Below are positions 26,118 to 34,129 of a DNA stretch of 64,000 bases, in pieces. A program made the translations under genes and the position numbers. Position 1 is the first letter of the stretch. Each line of letters begins with the position of its first letter. Under the pieces are notes generated by a model. It was not told where the DNA came from. It saw only the letters and a program-made list of their open reading frames with translations, and did not search any database. Source of the DNA: Eupransor demetentiae (lineage in GTDB: Bacteria > Bacillota > Bacilli > Lactobacillales > Lactobacillaceae); assembly GCF_963930865.1 (NCBI RefSeq), contig NZ_CAWVOH010000001.1:744001-808000 (forward strand). Reading direction: 5' to 3'.

Positions 26118-27085
26118 TATTCCTCGATGTGGTCTTGGGCCCACTGGTCACCAACGGTAAGATCACGACCTGCACCGTTTAGATAGGCCGTGATATCCAT
26201 CACGCCCTTACCGGCCGGCTGCAAACGTTCGATGGCTAGAGTGGTGCCATCGGCTGCCGCCACAATTAATTGCTTTTTACTACGTTCAACAATTTGACCA
26301 GGAGCCTTTTGCGTCTTCTCGCTCAATGGCTTAACTTGAACCAGCTTGACGCGCTGGCCGTCAACTTCAACGAAGGCCGGATGAGTTGGGTAAAGACCAC
26401 GAATGTGCCAGTCCAGCTGCTGAGCGCTTTCCTTGCCAAAATTCAAAAATTGTTGTTCGTGAGAAATATTTGGTGAGAATGAAACTTCAGCCTCATCTTG
26501 GGCAACAGGTTGAATGTCGCCTGTTGCAATCTTAGGCAAGGTGGCCATCATCAGGTCACGAGCAGCCAAGCCAAGCTTATCAAACATGGTGCCCACGTTA
26601 TCTTTGTCGGTAATCGGCACCTTAATGACGTCAATAACATCCCCGGCATCCATCTTCTTGACCATGTACATGATGGAAACGCCGGTTTCAGCGTCGCCAT
26701 TCATGATGGCATAGTGAACTGGAGCACCACCACGATACTTTGGCAAGAGAGAAGCATGGGCATTAACCGCTGCAATTTTAGCCGCAGCCAAAAGCTTGTC
26801 CGGCAGGAATTGGCCAAAGGCCGCCGTAATAATAAAATCAGGCTGCCATTCTACGATTTGGTCCATTTCAGGTGAACCAGAAATCTTTTCCGGTTGCAAA
26901 ACAGTCAAACCAGCAGCCAAGGCCGCTTCCTTGATTGGACTCGGGGTCAGCTTACGCTTACGTCCCTGAGGGCGGTCCGGTTGAGTAACAACGCCCAAAA
27001 TATCATATTGATCTGAAGCCACCAAAGCTTCTAAGAGGGGAACGCCGAAAGCTGGCGTGCCCATAAAGACTACCCGATAGGTCAT
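26117..27085 (-). CDS. fmt: Methionyl-tRNA formyltransferase
   Basis: Formylates initiator Met-tRNA using 10-formyl-THF. The 322 residues start VVFMGTPAFGVPLLEAL; HASLLPKYRGGAPVHYAI near residue 107 and GVSIMYMVKKMDAGDV (catalytic Asp) follow, then a C-terminal tRNA-binding OB domain. The ATG at 27085 is preceded by GAGGAAGTTAAAC; the ATG five codons earlier lacks a site. The def gene, often next to fmt, is not here. Confidence 0.96.
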   Translation of the reverse strand: MTYRVVFMGTPAFGVPLLEALVASDQYDILGVVTQPDRPQGRKRKLTPSPIKEAALAAGLTVLQPEKISGSPEMDQIVEWQPDFIITAAFGQFLPDKLLAAAKIAAVNAHASLLPKYRGGAPVHYAIMNGDAETGVSIMYMVKKMDAGDVIDVIKVPITDKDNVGTMFDKLGLAARDLMMATLPKIATGDIQPVAQDEAEVSFSPNISHEQQFLNFGKESAQQLDWHIRGLYPTHPAFVEVDGQRVKLVQVKPLSEKTQKAPGQIVERSKKQLIVAAADGTTLAIERLQPAGKGVMDITAYLNGAGRDLTVGDQWAQDHIEE

Positions 27086-27109
27086 GTTTAACTTCCTCAT
27101 TTGTTTAAA

Positions 27110-27151
27110 AGTACTGATTAAATCAGTCCATTCCTGCTGCCAATTATACCA
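27110..27151 (-). promoter_or_regulatory. fmt-rsmB promoter and leader hairpin
   Basis: On the minus strand an extended -10, TGG followed by TATAAT, lies about 25 nt past the priA stop. A 15-nt near-palindrome ACTGATTTAATCAGT (27113-27127) follows in the leader. No clear -35 element is visible. Confidence 0.5.
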
Positions 27152-27161
27152 GAATTCCGCT

Positions 27162-29579
27162 TTACATAAAGGACAGCGGGTTACGAATCACGTTGAGTTG
27201 CAGGCCGTTTTTAGCCTTTTGCGCACGGTCAGCCAACTCGTGTAAAAAGCCGTCCATTTCGTGATCATCTTTTAACTTGAGCAAGATTTGGAAATAGTAG
27301 CGATTCTTTAATTTTGCAATGGGCTGGGGCGAAGGACCGAGTTGAATCACATTGTTTGGTATGCGTTTCTTAAGCCAGCGGCCAACTTGGGCTGCCTGCA
27401 AGGCGACTTGATTTTCTTCTGGCGCTGACATTTGAATCTGAACCGTATAGAAATATGGCGGGTACTGGCCGGCATGACGAATAGCCATCTCTTGGCGATA
27501 AAAGCCTTCGTAGTCATGCTTTTGGGCATAAGTAATGGCGTAGTGCTCGGGGTTAAAGGTTTGAATAACCACCTCACCCTTGGCCTCGTGGCGACCGGCG
27601 CGACCGGCAACCTGAGTGAGCAATTGAAAGGTTCTCTCCGCCGCATGAAAGTCGGGTAAGCCCAAACTCGTATCGGCATTCAACACCCCGACTAGCGTCA
27701 CATCTGGAAAATCCAAACCCTTAGCAACCATCTGCGTCCCGAGCAAAATGTCGGCCTCGCCCTGCCCAAAACGCTGTAAAGCTTTGGCCAAGGAACCCTT
27801 TTTGCGGGTCGTGTCCTGGTCAATGCGAATGACCCGAGCAGATGGGAAAAGATCCATCAACTCGGCTTCCGCCTTCTGGGTGCCCGTGCCGTAATAACGG
27901 ATTCGTTTAGAGCCACAGGCCGGACAAATTTGTGGAATCGGTTCTTGATAGCCGCAGTAATGGCATTTCAAGGTGTGCGTATCCATGTGCAGGGTCATGG
28001 CCAGATTACAGTTTGGATCGCGTGGCACAAAGCCACAGTCCCGACACATTACGAAACTCGAGTAACCGCGTCGATTCAACAGCAAAACCATTTGCTCTTT
28101 TCGGTCTAGACGGGCCTGAATTTTATTCCGTAAACTCGTTGAAAAATTGGTATCCGGCTGGTCGGCCATCGATTCTTTCATGTCAACGATTTCGACTTTG
28201 GGCAGTTCTGCACCGCCGGCTCGTTTCGTCAACATGAGATGCTGATAAACACCCTTTTGGGCGCGGGAACGACTTTCCAATGAAGGCGTCGCCGAACCTA
28301 AAATAACAGGAATGTCATGGTAAGCAGCCCGCCATAAGGCGACATCGCGAGCGTTATAGCGCGGATTATCCGCCTGCTGGTAGGAAGTCTCGTGTTCTTC
28401 GTCCACGATAATCAAGCCCAAGTTAGTCAAGGGAGCAAAAACTGCCGAACGAGCGCCGACCACAACCTGAACATCGCCACGTTCAGTCCGCCGCCATTCG
28501 TCGTAGCGCTCCCCCTCTGAAAGACCGGAATGCAAAACCGCCGTTTTGTTGCCAAAGCGAGCTCGCACGCGCTCTAGCATCTGTGGTGTCAGGGCAATTT
28601 CTGGAACGAGAAAAAGAACGGTCTTGCCGGACTTTAGTACTTCGGCGGCTGCTTGAAGATAGACCTCGGTTTTACCAGAGCCGGTAATCCCTTCGAGCAG
28701 GAAGGGTTGATAAGTTTGGGCATGGGCAGCGCCAATCACCGCTTCGTAGGCAGCTTCTTGTTCAGGATTTAATTGGTGCCATTGCTGACCAGATTCGATG
28801 GCAGTACCGGCTGGTCGACGCAAGAGCTCAACATCAGTGGCCTGCAACCAGCCTTTCTTAACACCAGCTTGCAAGGTGGCTGTTGAAAAATCAGCCATCT
28901 CCTGCAGTTCTTTTTTGGTAAAGGTTTGGCCTTGATTTTCGAGGATAAAGTCCAGCAAGTGCTTTTGCTGCTTGGCGTTGGCGCGTAATTGCCCGGCAGC
29001 TTCTTCCAAAAACTCGCTGTCGGCTGAAAGCTGATAAGCTCGTTGCTTTTTAATACGGCCACGGTTAGCAATAATCGGTTCGATTGAAAGCCAGCCTTCG
29101 GCTGCTAATTGCTTTAGCTGACGCCACTGCTTGGGCGTAAATTTGCTCAATTTCACGTCACGTTCTTGCTGGCCCTCCAAATACTCAACCCGGATATCAT
29201 CCGACAAATCGGCTTTTTCCAGCTTCAAACGTTGCTGATAATCGGCCTTCAAAGAATTGGGTAACATACTTTGCAAAATCGTAATCCGAAAAGCAAAAAT
29301 GTCTTCGGCCAACTCGGCAGAAAGCTGGACCAGTTCGGGCGAAAGCACCGGCTCCAGGTCCAAGCTGGTCGTCACCTCTTTAAGTTCCTCAGCAGCGACA
29401 TCGCTCTTGTCCGTCAAGGCGACCACAAAACCCATGACCTGGCGATGACCAAAGGGCACAATTACCCGCATCCCCGGCTGAACTTGCCCCTGCAAATCGG
29501 CCGGTAAAGCATATGTATAAGGGCGGTTGGTCTGCATCGTAGGCACATCAACAATTATTTGAGCATAACGAGTAGCCAT
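27162..29579 (-). CDS. priA: Primosomal replication restart helicase PriA
   Basis: 3'-5' DNA helicase that reloads the replisome at stalled forks. The 805 residues carry the N-terminal 3'BD domain (IIVDVPTMQTNRPYTYALP), Walker A GITGSGKTEVYL near residue 297, Walker B DEEHE, and the zinc-binding insert with paired Cys at CRDCG, CHYCG, CPACG. The C-terminus ends with the conserved D-x-x-P-type core. Strong AAAGGAGG ribosome site. Confidence 0.97.
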   Translation of the reverse strand: MATRYAQIIVDVPTMQTNRPYTYALPADLQGQVQPGMRVIVPFGHRQVMGFVVALTDKSDVAAEELKEVTTSLDLEPVLSPELVQLSAELAEDIFAFRITILQSMLPNSLKADYQQRLKLEKADLSDDIRVEYLEGQQERDVKLSKFTPKQWRQLKQLAAEGWLSIEPIIANRGRIKKQRAYQLSADSEFLEEAAGQLRANAKQQKHLLDFILENQGQTFTKKELQEMADFSTATLQAGVKKGWLQATDVELLRRPAGTAIESGQQWHQLNPEQEAAYEAVIGAAHAQTYQPFLLEGITGSGKTEVYLQAAAEVLKSGKTVLFLVPEIALTPQMLERVRARFGNKTAVLHSGLSEGERYDEWRRTERGDVQVVVGARSAVFAPLTNLGLIIVDEEHETSYQQADNPRYNARDVALWRAAYHDIPVILGSATPSLESRSRAQKGVYQHLMLTKRAGGAELPKVEIVDMKESMADQPDTNFSTSLRNKIQARLDRKEQMVLLLNRRGYSSFVMCRDCGFVPRDPNCNLAMTLHMDTHTLKCHYCGYQEPIPQICPACGSKRIRYYGTGTQKAEAELMDLFPSARVIRIDQDTTRKKGSLAKALQRFGQGEADILLGTQMVAKGLDFPDVTLVGVLNADTSLGLPDFHAAERTFQLLTQVAGRAGRHEAKGEVVIQTFNPEHYAITYAQKHDYEGFYRQEMAIRHAGQYPPYFYTVQIQMSAPEENQVALQAAQVGRWLKKRIPNNVIQLGPSPQPIAKLKNRYYFQILLKLKDDHEMDGFLHELADRAQKAKNGLQLNVIRNPLSFM

Positions 29580-29598
29580 CCGCTCCTCCTTTCAAAAC

Positions 29599-30735
29599 TT
29601 AAATGTGTTTTAGGTTAATGCCAATGCGTTCCTGAATGGCATCCAAAGCCTGCATGTAGCGGGCATAGTAGCCGCCAAAATCAGTCTTGTCGCCCTCATC
29701 ATCAAGAATCACAGCCCGATCCATGAAGCCGTAATGCCCCAGGATTTCAAGCAATTTCTTGTGGAAAAGCAAGCGCTCATCAGGGTCAACATGGCTAAAG
29801 TCAGCGCCAGTGGCCTGACTAAGCGAAGTCAAAGGTGGAATAATCAAAATCAAATCAATTTCCTCTTCGGAAATCGTATTATCAAATAAGGCCTGTAACT
29901 GGGCGTTTTCTTCCATGGACAAGAACATTTGCGCGCGGGCCATGGTCATCATGGCATCGGAATCAAAAATCGTTAAACCGTTGTTGGCCGGCGAATTGAT
30001 TTCAGAAGAATTGGCATCGTACTGACCTTGAATAATCCGCATGTAATCTTTAAGACCCAATTCATTATCCCGAACGTTGGATTCTTCTTGATACTGGCGG
30101 AAAAATTCAATTGAAAATGGTGAGTTCGAAGTACGGGCCAAGCGACGAACCAAGGTCGACTTACCCGTACCGGGCGCCCCCATGACGGTAATCTTTTTGG
30201 CAAAATGGCGGCGGAAAACACGGTTGATGTAGTCCCAGTTTTTAAGCGGATCCTTACGGATTTCCGTTGCCGAAACCTTCAAAATGGTACGGTCCATCAA
30301 GGATACGGAGAAGTTCCCCTGGTCCGCCAGAAGTTCTTCCAGCTTCTCTTTGTAGTCTTCCTCGCCCGTGTAAAGCGTGATATGGGCGTCGGGATCAACG
30401 ATGTTACGCTTAATTGTTTTGACCAAGAGTTCGGTCCATTCATGCCAGCCATTCGGCATTTCTGGGATATTGTCCTCGTTGATGTAATCAACCTTAATCG
30501 CTGGCTCGTCGTTAAAGGCTTCGCGTAAGTAACGGAAGCGCTTTTCGACTGGTAAACCAATTTGGTCCCCACGGTCACCCGTGTAGCCAGAAGCAATCAC
30601 GACTACCCCATCGTTCAGCGCCGCCGCCTTATAGATTTCAGCCTGATGTCCAATGTGCATTGGCGCCAGAGTTCCGAAAAAGACGCCGATGCGCTTCCCC
30701 TTCAAGCTTTCCTTAACCAAATTTTCCTTAACCAT
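29599..30735 (-). CDS. nadR: Bifunctional NMN adenylyltransferase / ribosylnicotinamide kinase NadR
   Basis: NAD salvage enzyme: phosphorylates nicotinamide riboside and adenylylates NMN. The 378 residues have an N-terminal nucleotidyltransferase domain with FFGTLAPMHIGHQAEIYKAA (HxGH) and ISATEIRK-like SATEIRKDPLKNWDYINRVF, then a kinase domain with the P loop VMGAPGTGKSTLVRRLA near residue 197. The E. coli-type N-terminal repressor domain is missing, as in lactococcal NadR. It is 19 nt upstream of priA. Confidence 0.93.
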   Translation of the reverse strand: MVKENLVKESLKGKRIGVFFGTLAPMHIGHQAEIYKAAALNDGVVVIASGYTGDRGDQIGLPVEKRFRYLREAFNDEPAIKVDYINEDNIPEMPNGWHEWTELLVKTIKRNIVDPDAHITLYTGEEDYKEKLEELLADQGNFSVSLMDRTILKVSATEIRKDPLKNWDYINRVFRRHFAKKITVMGAPGTGKSTLVRRLARTSNSPFSIEFFRQYQEESNVRDNELGLKDYMRIIQGQYDANSSEINSPANNGLTIFDSDAMMTMARAQMFLSMEENAQLQALFDNTISEEEIDLILIIPPLTSLSQATGADFSHVDPDERLLFHKKLLEILGHYGFMDRAVILDDEGDKTDFGGYYARYMQALDAIQERIGINLKHI

Positions 30736-30782
30736 GAGCCGTCCTTTTCTTCTTTTTCATGAAAATTTACGTGCTTCTATTA

Positions 30783-30818
30783 TAACAAAAAGCCAGTGAA
30801 CGATTGTCCACTGACTGT
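30783..30818 (-). terminator. Terminator of the PadR-DUF1700-DUF4097 operon
   Basis: On the minus strand AGTCAGTG and CACTGGCT pair around a loop of about 12 nt, followed by TTTTTG. It lies directly after the DUF4097 gene. Confidence 0.82.
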
Positions 30819-30822
30819 CATC

Positions 30823-31524
30823 TTAATCCAGCTCAATATCGCCGGAATCATTGCTAATACGGAAAGGCGTCGCATTACCCGACTTTTGCTGGTAGGCCTT
30901 GGAGATATGTGTATCGCCACTGTCATTTTCTGACCAGAGTTCAGGCAAACGACTATTGGAAACATGAATGTCACCACTGTCATTATGGATGAAACCGCCT
31001 TGCGTCACGGTGACGTTCTTCAAGTTTTGGTCACCAGAATCGTTTTTAACCATCAACCTTTTGGCAGTCAGTCCACTAATTTTTTGGTCGCCGCTATCCG
31101 AGCTTAAGCTGATTTGATCCAGTTCAACATCGCTAGGAACCGTAATCACAAGTTGTTCAAATTCCGAAAAGCCCAGATGCATGGTGAAAGGATGGCCTTT
31201 CTCGGATACGGAAAGAACGCCATCTTTTAAAGTCCAGTCCAGATCCTTTTTGTCCATTCCTTTGGCATAAACAGCAAAATGATCGCCCTTTTGTACCGTG
31301 ACATCACTGCTGCCCATATCCACTTTCACTTCGTGAATGTCCTGACCTTTATTGACCAGGTGCCCGCCCGTGACGTCAGTGGACTGACTATCTTTGGAAT
31401 AGCTGCCGTAGTGCAAACCATTCTGCCAGCTAATGTAGGCGGGTCCCTTCACAGCCAGTGCAGTTCCGGTCATCGTAGCGCCCACAACCAGCAGTCCAAT
31501 CCCCCATTTGATTGACTTATTCAT
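30823..31524 (-). CDS. DUF4097 protein with five NDSGD repeats
   Basis: Predicted envelope-associated protein of 233 residues. An N-terminal helix (WGIGLLVVGATMTGTALAV) acts as signal or anchor. The rest is beta-rich. From about residue 143 the motif S/N-D-S-G-D recurs five times, at roughly 20-residue steps (SSDSGDQ, KNDSGDQ, HNDSGDI, ENDSGDT, SNDSGDI), as expected for a parallel beta-helix of the DUF4097/LiaX class. It overlaps the DUF1700 gene by 8 nt. By context it takes part in envelope stress sensing or response; the exact role is not known. Confidence 0.85.
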   Translation of the reverse strand: MNKSIKWGIGLLVVGATMTGTALAVKGPAYISWQNGLHYGSYSKDSQSTDVTGGHLVNKGQDIHEVKVDMGSSDVTVQKGDHFAVYAKGMDKKDLDWTLKDGVLSVSEKGHPFTMHLGFSEFEQLVITVPSDVELDQISLSSDSGDQKISGLTAKRLMVKNDSGDQNLKNVTVTQGGFIHNDSGDIHVSNSRLPELWSENDSGDTHISKAYQQKSGNATPFRISNDSGDIELD

Positions 31525-32107
31525 GATTTACCTCCCGCTTCATCAAATCTAAAATTCTTTGCCAACCAAGTCGCAGCCAATTCCAAGTCATCACACCCAA
31601 CCGCCGGACACTGGGCCAAATTAAAATCACTAAGCCGAACATCATAAAGGCGATTCCAAGGCAGTACAGGCTGCCCCAGAAGCTTTGGAAGATAATGAAA
31701 GGCAAACATACGACCATCAGAATTCCAGTTAAGACAAAGGCAAAAATAATGCAAGCAAAGGTAAAGGGCAAGACCAATAGCAGAATGGCAACCGTCATTA
31801 AAATCGGTAACCAAATCGGACTAAGCAAAACCAGCAAGGTCCAAAATACAATTTGCTCGGAAAGACTATGCGGAACTTTTTCTCGTTTCGTTTTTCCAGA
31901 CTTTTGATGGCCTTGACTCGAATCTTTTCCGGTTAAATCCGCCTTTAGCTTTTCTGCTAATTGTTGCGGACTACCCAACTTTTGCCGGGCTTGCTCGTCC
32001 GTTAAATGACCATCCGCAAAATAATTTTGATAATAGTCCAAAATATCCTGGCGGTCAGAAGCCGCCAAGTCGCCCAAATGATGGGATAGTTCATCTAAAT
32101 ACGTCAT
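31517..32107 (-). CDS. DUF1700 (HAAS) family membrane protein
   Basis: The 196 residues begin with the soluble HAAS-type domain (YLDELSHHLGDLAASDRQDILDYY and the LGSPQQLAEKL motif). A basic linker follows, then about four hydrophobic helices (IVFWTLLVLLSPIWLPILM, VAILLLVLPFTFACIIF, ILMVVCLPFIIF, GIAFMMFGLVILIW). The DUF1700 plus PadR plus DUF4097 gene trio is widespread in Firmicutes, where HAAS domains are thought to act as protein-interaction adaptors. It starts 1 nt after the padR stop. Confidence 0.88.
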   Translation of the reverse strand: MTYLDELSHHLGDLAASDRQDILDYYQNYFADGHLTDEQARQKLGSPQQLAEKLKADLTGKDSSQGHQKSGKTKREKVPHSLSEQIVFWTLLVLLSPIWLPILMTVAILLLVLPFTFACIIFAFVLTGILMVVCLPFIIFQSFWGSLYCLGIAFMMFGLVILIWPSVRRLGVMTWNWLRLGWQRILDLMKREVNHE

Positions 32108-32108
32108 T

Positions 32109-32414
32109 TTATTCTCCTAAAACTTGATTGACTGCCATTGAAAAATCGCGCCAATCTTGCTTTGCCTCCTTCAAATATTGCTCCCCATTCGCCGTTATCC
32201 GGTAGTACTTACGCACCCGCTCGGCAAAAACAACGGATTCCGTCGAAACATAATCGAGCTTTTGTAACTTACGCAACACCGGATAAGTCGTCGAATCTGA
32301 AATTGGAATATGACTTTGAATCTTTTTTGTAAGCGCATAGCCATAAAGCGGCTCTTCTTTTAAGGCTTGCAGCACCACCGCTTCTAGAACACGGTTTGGA
32401 ATCTTAATTGCCAT
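32109..32414 (-). CDS. PadR family transcriptional regulator
   Basis: Winged-helix repressor of 101 residues: VLEAVVLQALKEEPLYGYALTKKI, then DSTTYPVLRKLQKLDYV and the wing RVRKYYRITANGEQYL. It lacks the long C-terminal dimer helix of PadR-s1 and is of the short s2 type. It is the first gene of the operon, and a dyad overlapping its promoter suggests autorepression. Confidence 0.93.
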   Translation of the reverse strand: MAIKIPNRVLEAVVLQALKEEPLYGYALTKKIQSHIPISDSTTYPVLRKLQKLDYVSTESVVFAERVRKYYRITANGEQYLKEAKQDWRDFSMAVNQVLGE

Positions 32415-32431
32415 AAACCCTCCTTATTCAG

Positions 32432-32464
32432 CTATATTATATGTCATATAGTATTGTTTATCAA
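32432..32464 (-). promoter_or_regulatory. padR promoter with overlapping operator dyad
   Basis: On the minus strand TTGATA (32464-32459), a 17-nt spacer and TATAAT (32441-32436) form a near-consensus promoter. A 13-bp dyad TATATGACATATA (32438-32450) nested in CTATAT...ATATAG (32432-32451) overlaps the -10, the expected place for PadR autorepression. Confidence 0.8.
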
Positions 32465-32474
32465 ATAATAGGTA

Positions 32475-32502
32475 TAAAAAAACCAACCTTCCGGTTGGCT
32501 TC
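32475..32502 (-). terminator. Terminator of msrA-msrB
   Basis: AGCCAACC and GGTTGGT form a stem with a short GGAA-like loop, followed on the minus strand by TTTTTTT. Confidence 0.92.
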
Positions 32503-32509
32503 ATTTAAA

Positions 32510-32950
32510 TTACTTGTCAAACAACTTAAGGTACTTGCCGTAGCCTTCCTTTTCCATGTCGGCCTTGGGAACAAAGCGCAAAGAAGCGGAATTAATGCAG
32601 TAACGCAAGCCACCCTTGTCAGCAGGACCATCTTCGAAAACGTGGCCCAAGTGAGAGTTAGCTTCCTTTGAGCGAACTTCCGTACGCGTCATCCCAAAGG
32701 AATGGTCGGTGTTTTCAACCAAGTCATCGTCGTCGATACCCTTGGTGAAGGCTGGCCAACCACAGCCAGAATCATACTTATCCGTTGATGAGAACAATGG
32801 TTCACCAGAAACAACATCAACGAAAATCCCGTCGTCCCACCACTGGTCGTACTTACCAGTAAATGGACGTTCGGTAGCAGCATTTTGCGTCACGTCATAT
32901 TGTTCCGGTGTCAAACGTTCCTTCAATTCATCTTTTGAAAATTCAGTCAT
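32510..32950 (-). CDS. msrB: Peptide-methionine (R)-S-oxide reductase MsrB
   Basis: Repairs the R form of methionine sulfoxide in proteins using thioredoxin. The 146 residues include PFTGKYDQWWDDGIFVD, the GCGWPAF motif and the catalytic RYCINSASLRF. The Cys pairs of zinc-binding MsrB are absent, as in many lactic acid bacteria. It overlaps the end of msrA by 8 nt. Confidence 0.96.
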   Translation of the reverse strand: MTEFSKDELKERLTPEQYDVTQNAATERPFTGKYDQWWDDGIFVDVVSGEPLFSSTDKYDSGCGWPAFTKGIDDDDLVENTDHSFGMTRTEVRSKEANSHLGHVFEDGPADKGGLRYCINSASLRFVPKADMEKEGYGKYLKLFDK

Positions 32951-33473
32951 ATTGCTTATCCCCCCAGTACTTCTTTTGATATTGCTTACGAGGCACCATC
33001 ATCATGGCTTCACGCAAAGGATCCTTCTTGTAAAAGTCCTGATGATACTCTTCGGCCTCGTAAAATGGCTTAGCATCTTCAATCTTGGTCACAATTGGTG
33101 CATCGAAGCGGCCTGATTCTTCCAAAGCCTTCTTAGAAGCTTCGGCGATTTCACGCTGCTGCGGACTGTTCACGAAGATTACCGGACGGTATGAATCGCC
33201 ACGGTCTTGGAACTGGCCCGTTGCATCAGTTGGATCAGCAACTTGCCAGTAAAGTTCAACCAATTCCTTGTAGGAAATCACATCGGGATCAAACCAAATC
33301 TTAACGGCTTCGGTGTGACCCGTTGTGTGGCTGCAGACTTCTTCATATGTTGGGTTGGCAACGTGCCCACCTGTATAACCGGAACGGACTTTAATGATTC
33401 CAGGCATGGTTTCGAAAGGTTCGACCATACACCAGAAGCAGCCGCCGGCAAAAATTGCAGTTTCTTCAGACAT
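32943..33473 (-). CDS. msrA: Peptide-methionine (S)-S-oxide reductase MsrA
   Basis: Repairs the S form of methionine sulfoxide. The 176 residues have the catalytic motif FAGGCFWCMVEPF at residues 8-20, then VRSGYTGGHVANPTYEEVCS and the DPTDATGQFQDRGDSYRPVI stretch. It is the first gene of the msrA-msrB pair and has its own promoter. Confidence 0.96.
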   Translation of the reverse strand: MSEETAIFAGGCFWCMVEPFETMPGIIKVRSGYTGGHVANPTYEEVCSHTTGHTEAVKIWFDPDVISYKELVELYWQVADPTDATGQFQDRGDSYRPVIFVNSPQQREIAEASKKALEESGRFDAPIVTKIEDAKPFYEAEEYHQDFYKKDPLREAMMMVPRKQYQKKYWGDKQYD

Positions 33474-33494
33474 TCAAAACACCTCCTGGATACT

Positions 33495-33522
33495 ATTGTA
33501 CTCAGAAGGTGTAATTCGTCAA
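33495..33522 (-). promoter_or_regulatory. msrA promoter
   Basis: On the minus strand TTGACG (33522-33517), a 16-nt spacer and TACAAT (33500-33495), 21 nt upstream of the msrA ATG. Confidence 0.75.
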
Positions 33523-33544
33523 TGGTATAGTTGTATTTATTCAC

Positions 33545-34129
33545 TCAAATATGAGCTTCAATCCAGTCCCAAACAGCATCCTTACCGTACTTCGTCTGAG
33601 AAGAGAAAAAGAGAAAATCGCTGTTACTTGGGTCATATCCCAGCTTCTTCTTAATGATTGATTCCGCCTGGTTAGACTTACCCCGCGCAATCTTATCTAA
33701 CTTCGTGGCCACCACCAAAATTGGTATATGGTAATAATTCAGCCATTCATACATCATGACGTCCTCTTGGCTAGGCGCATGACGAGCATCCACAAGGGAA
33801 ATCACCCCTCGCAACCGCTTACGCGAGGTAATGTAAGTTTCAATCATTTGTCCGAATTCTTCGCGCTGCTTCTTGGAAACTTTGGCGTAACCGTATCCCG
33901 GAACATCGACGAAGTAGAGTTGATCTTCGACATCGTAAAAGTTCAAGGTCTGCGTCTTACCGGGTTGGGCTGAAGTGCGGGCAAAATTCTTACGATTAAT
34001 TAGCGTGTTGGTCAATGAGGACTTCCCCACATTGGAGCGACCAACTAGGGCAAATTCTGGTTTTCCGTCAGTTGGATACTGACTAGGTGAAACCGCGCTC
34101 ATCACCATATCTACGTTATGGACTTCCAT
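33545..34129 (-). CDS. engB: Ribosome biogenesis GTPase YsxC/EngB
   Basis: Essential GTPase in 50S assembly. The 194 residues contain G1 GRSNVGKSSLTN, G2 region TSAQPGKTQTLNFY, G3 DVPGYGYAKVSK, G4 VATKLDK and G5 FSSQTKYG. The ATG overlaps the clpX stop (TAATG), so it is translationally coupled to clpX. Confidence 0.96.
   Translation of the reverse strand: MEVHNVDMVMSAVSPSQYPTDGKPEFALVGRSNVGKSSLTNTLINRKNFARTSAQPGKTQTLNFYDVEDQLYFVDVPGYGYAKVSKKQREEFGQMIETYITSRKRLRGVISLVDARHAPSQEDVMMYEWLNYYHIPILVVATKLDKIARGKSNQAESIIKKKLGYDPSNSDFLFFSSQTKYGKDAVWDWIEAHI

Noticed and set aside
27113..27127. Near-palindrome in the fmt leader considered as a terminator of priA
   Set aside because: The stem is AT-rich and short and lacks a T run in the direction of priA transcription; it lies downstream of the fmt -10.
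31000..31100. Recurrent short repeat in DNA, considered as an array
   Set aside because: It is the codon-level echo of the NDSGD protein repeats, with variable spacing, not a CRISPR or other DNA repeat array.
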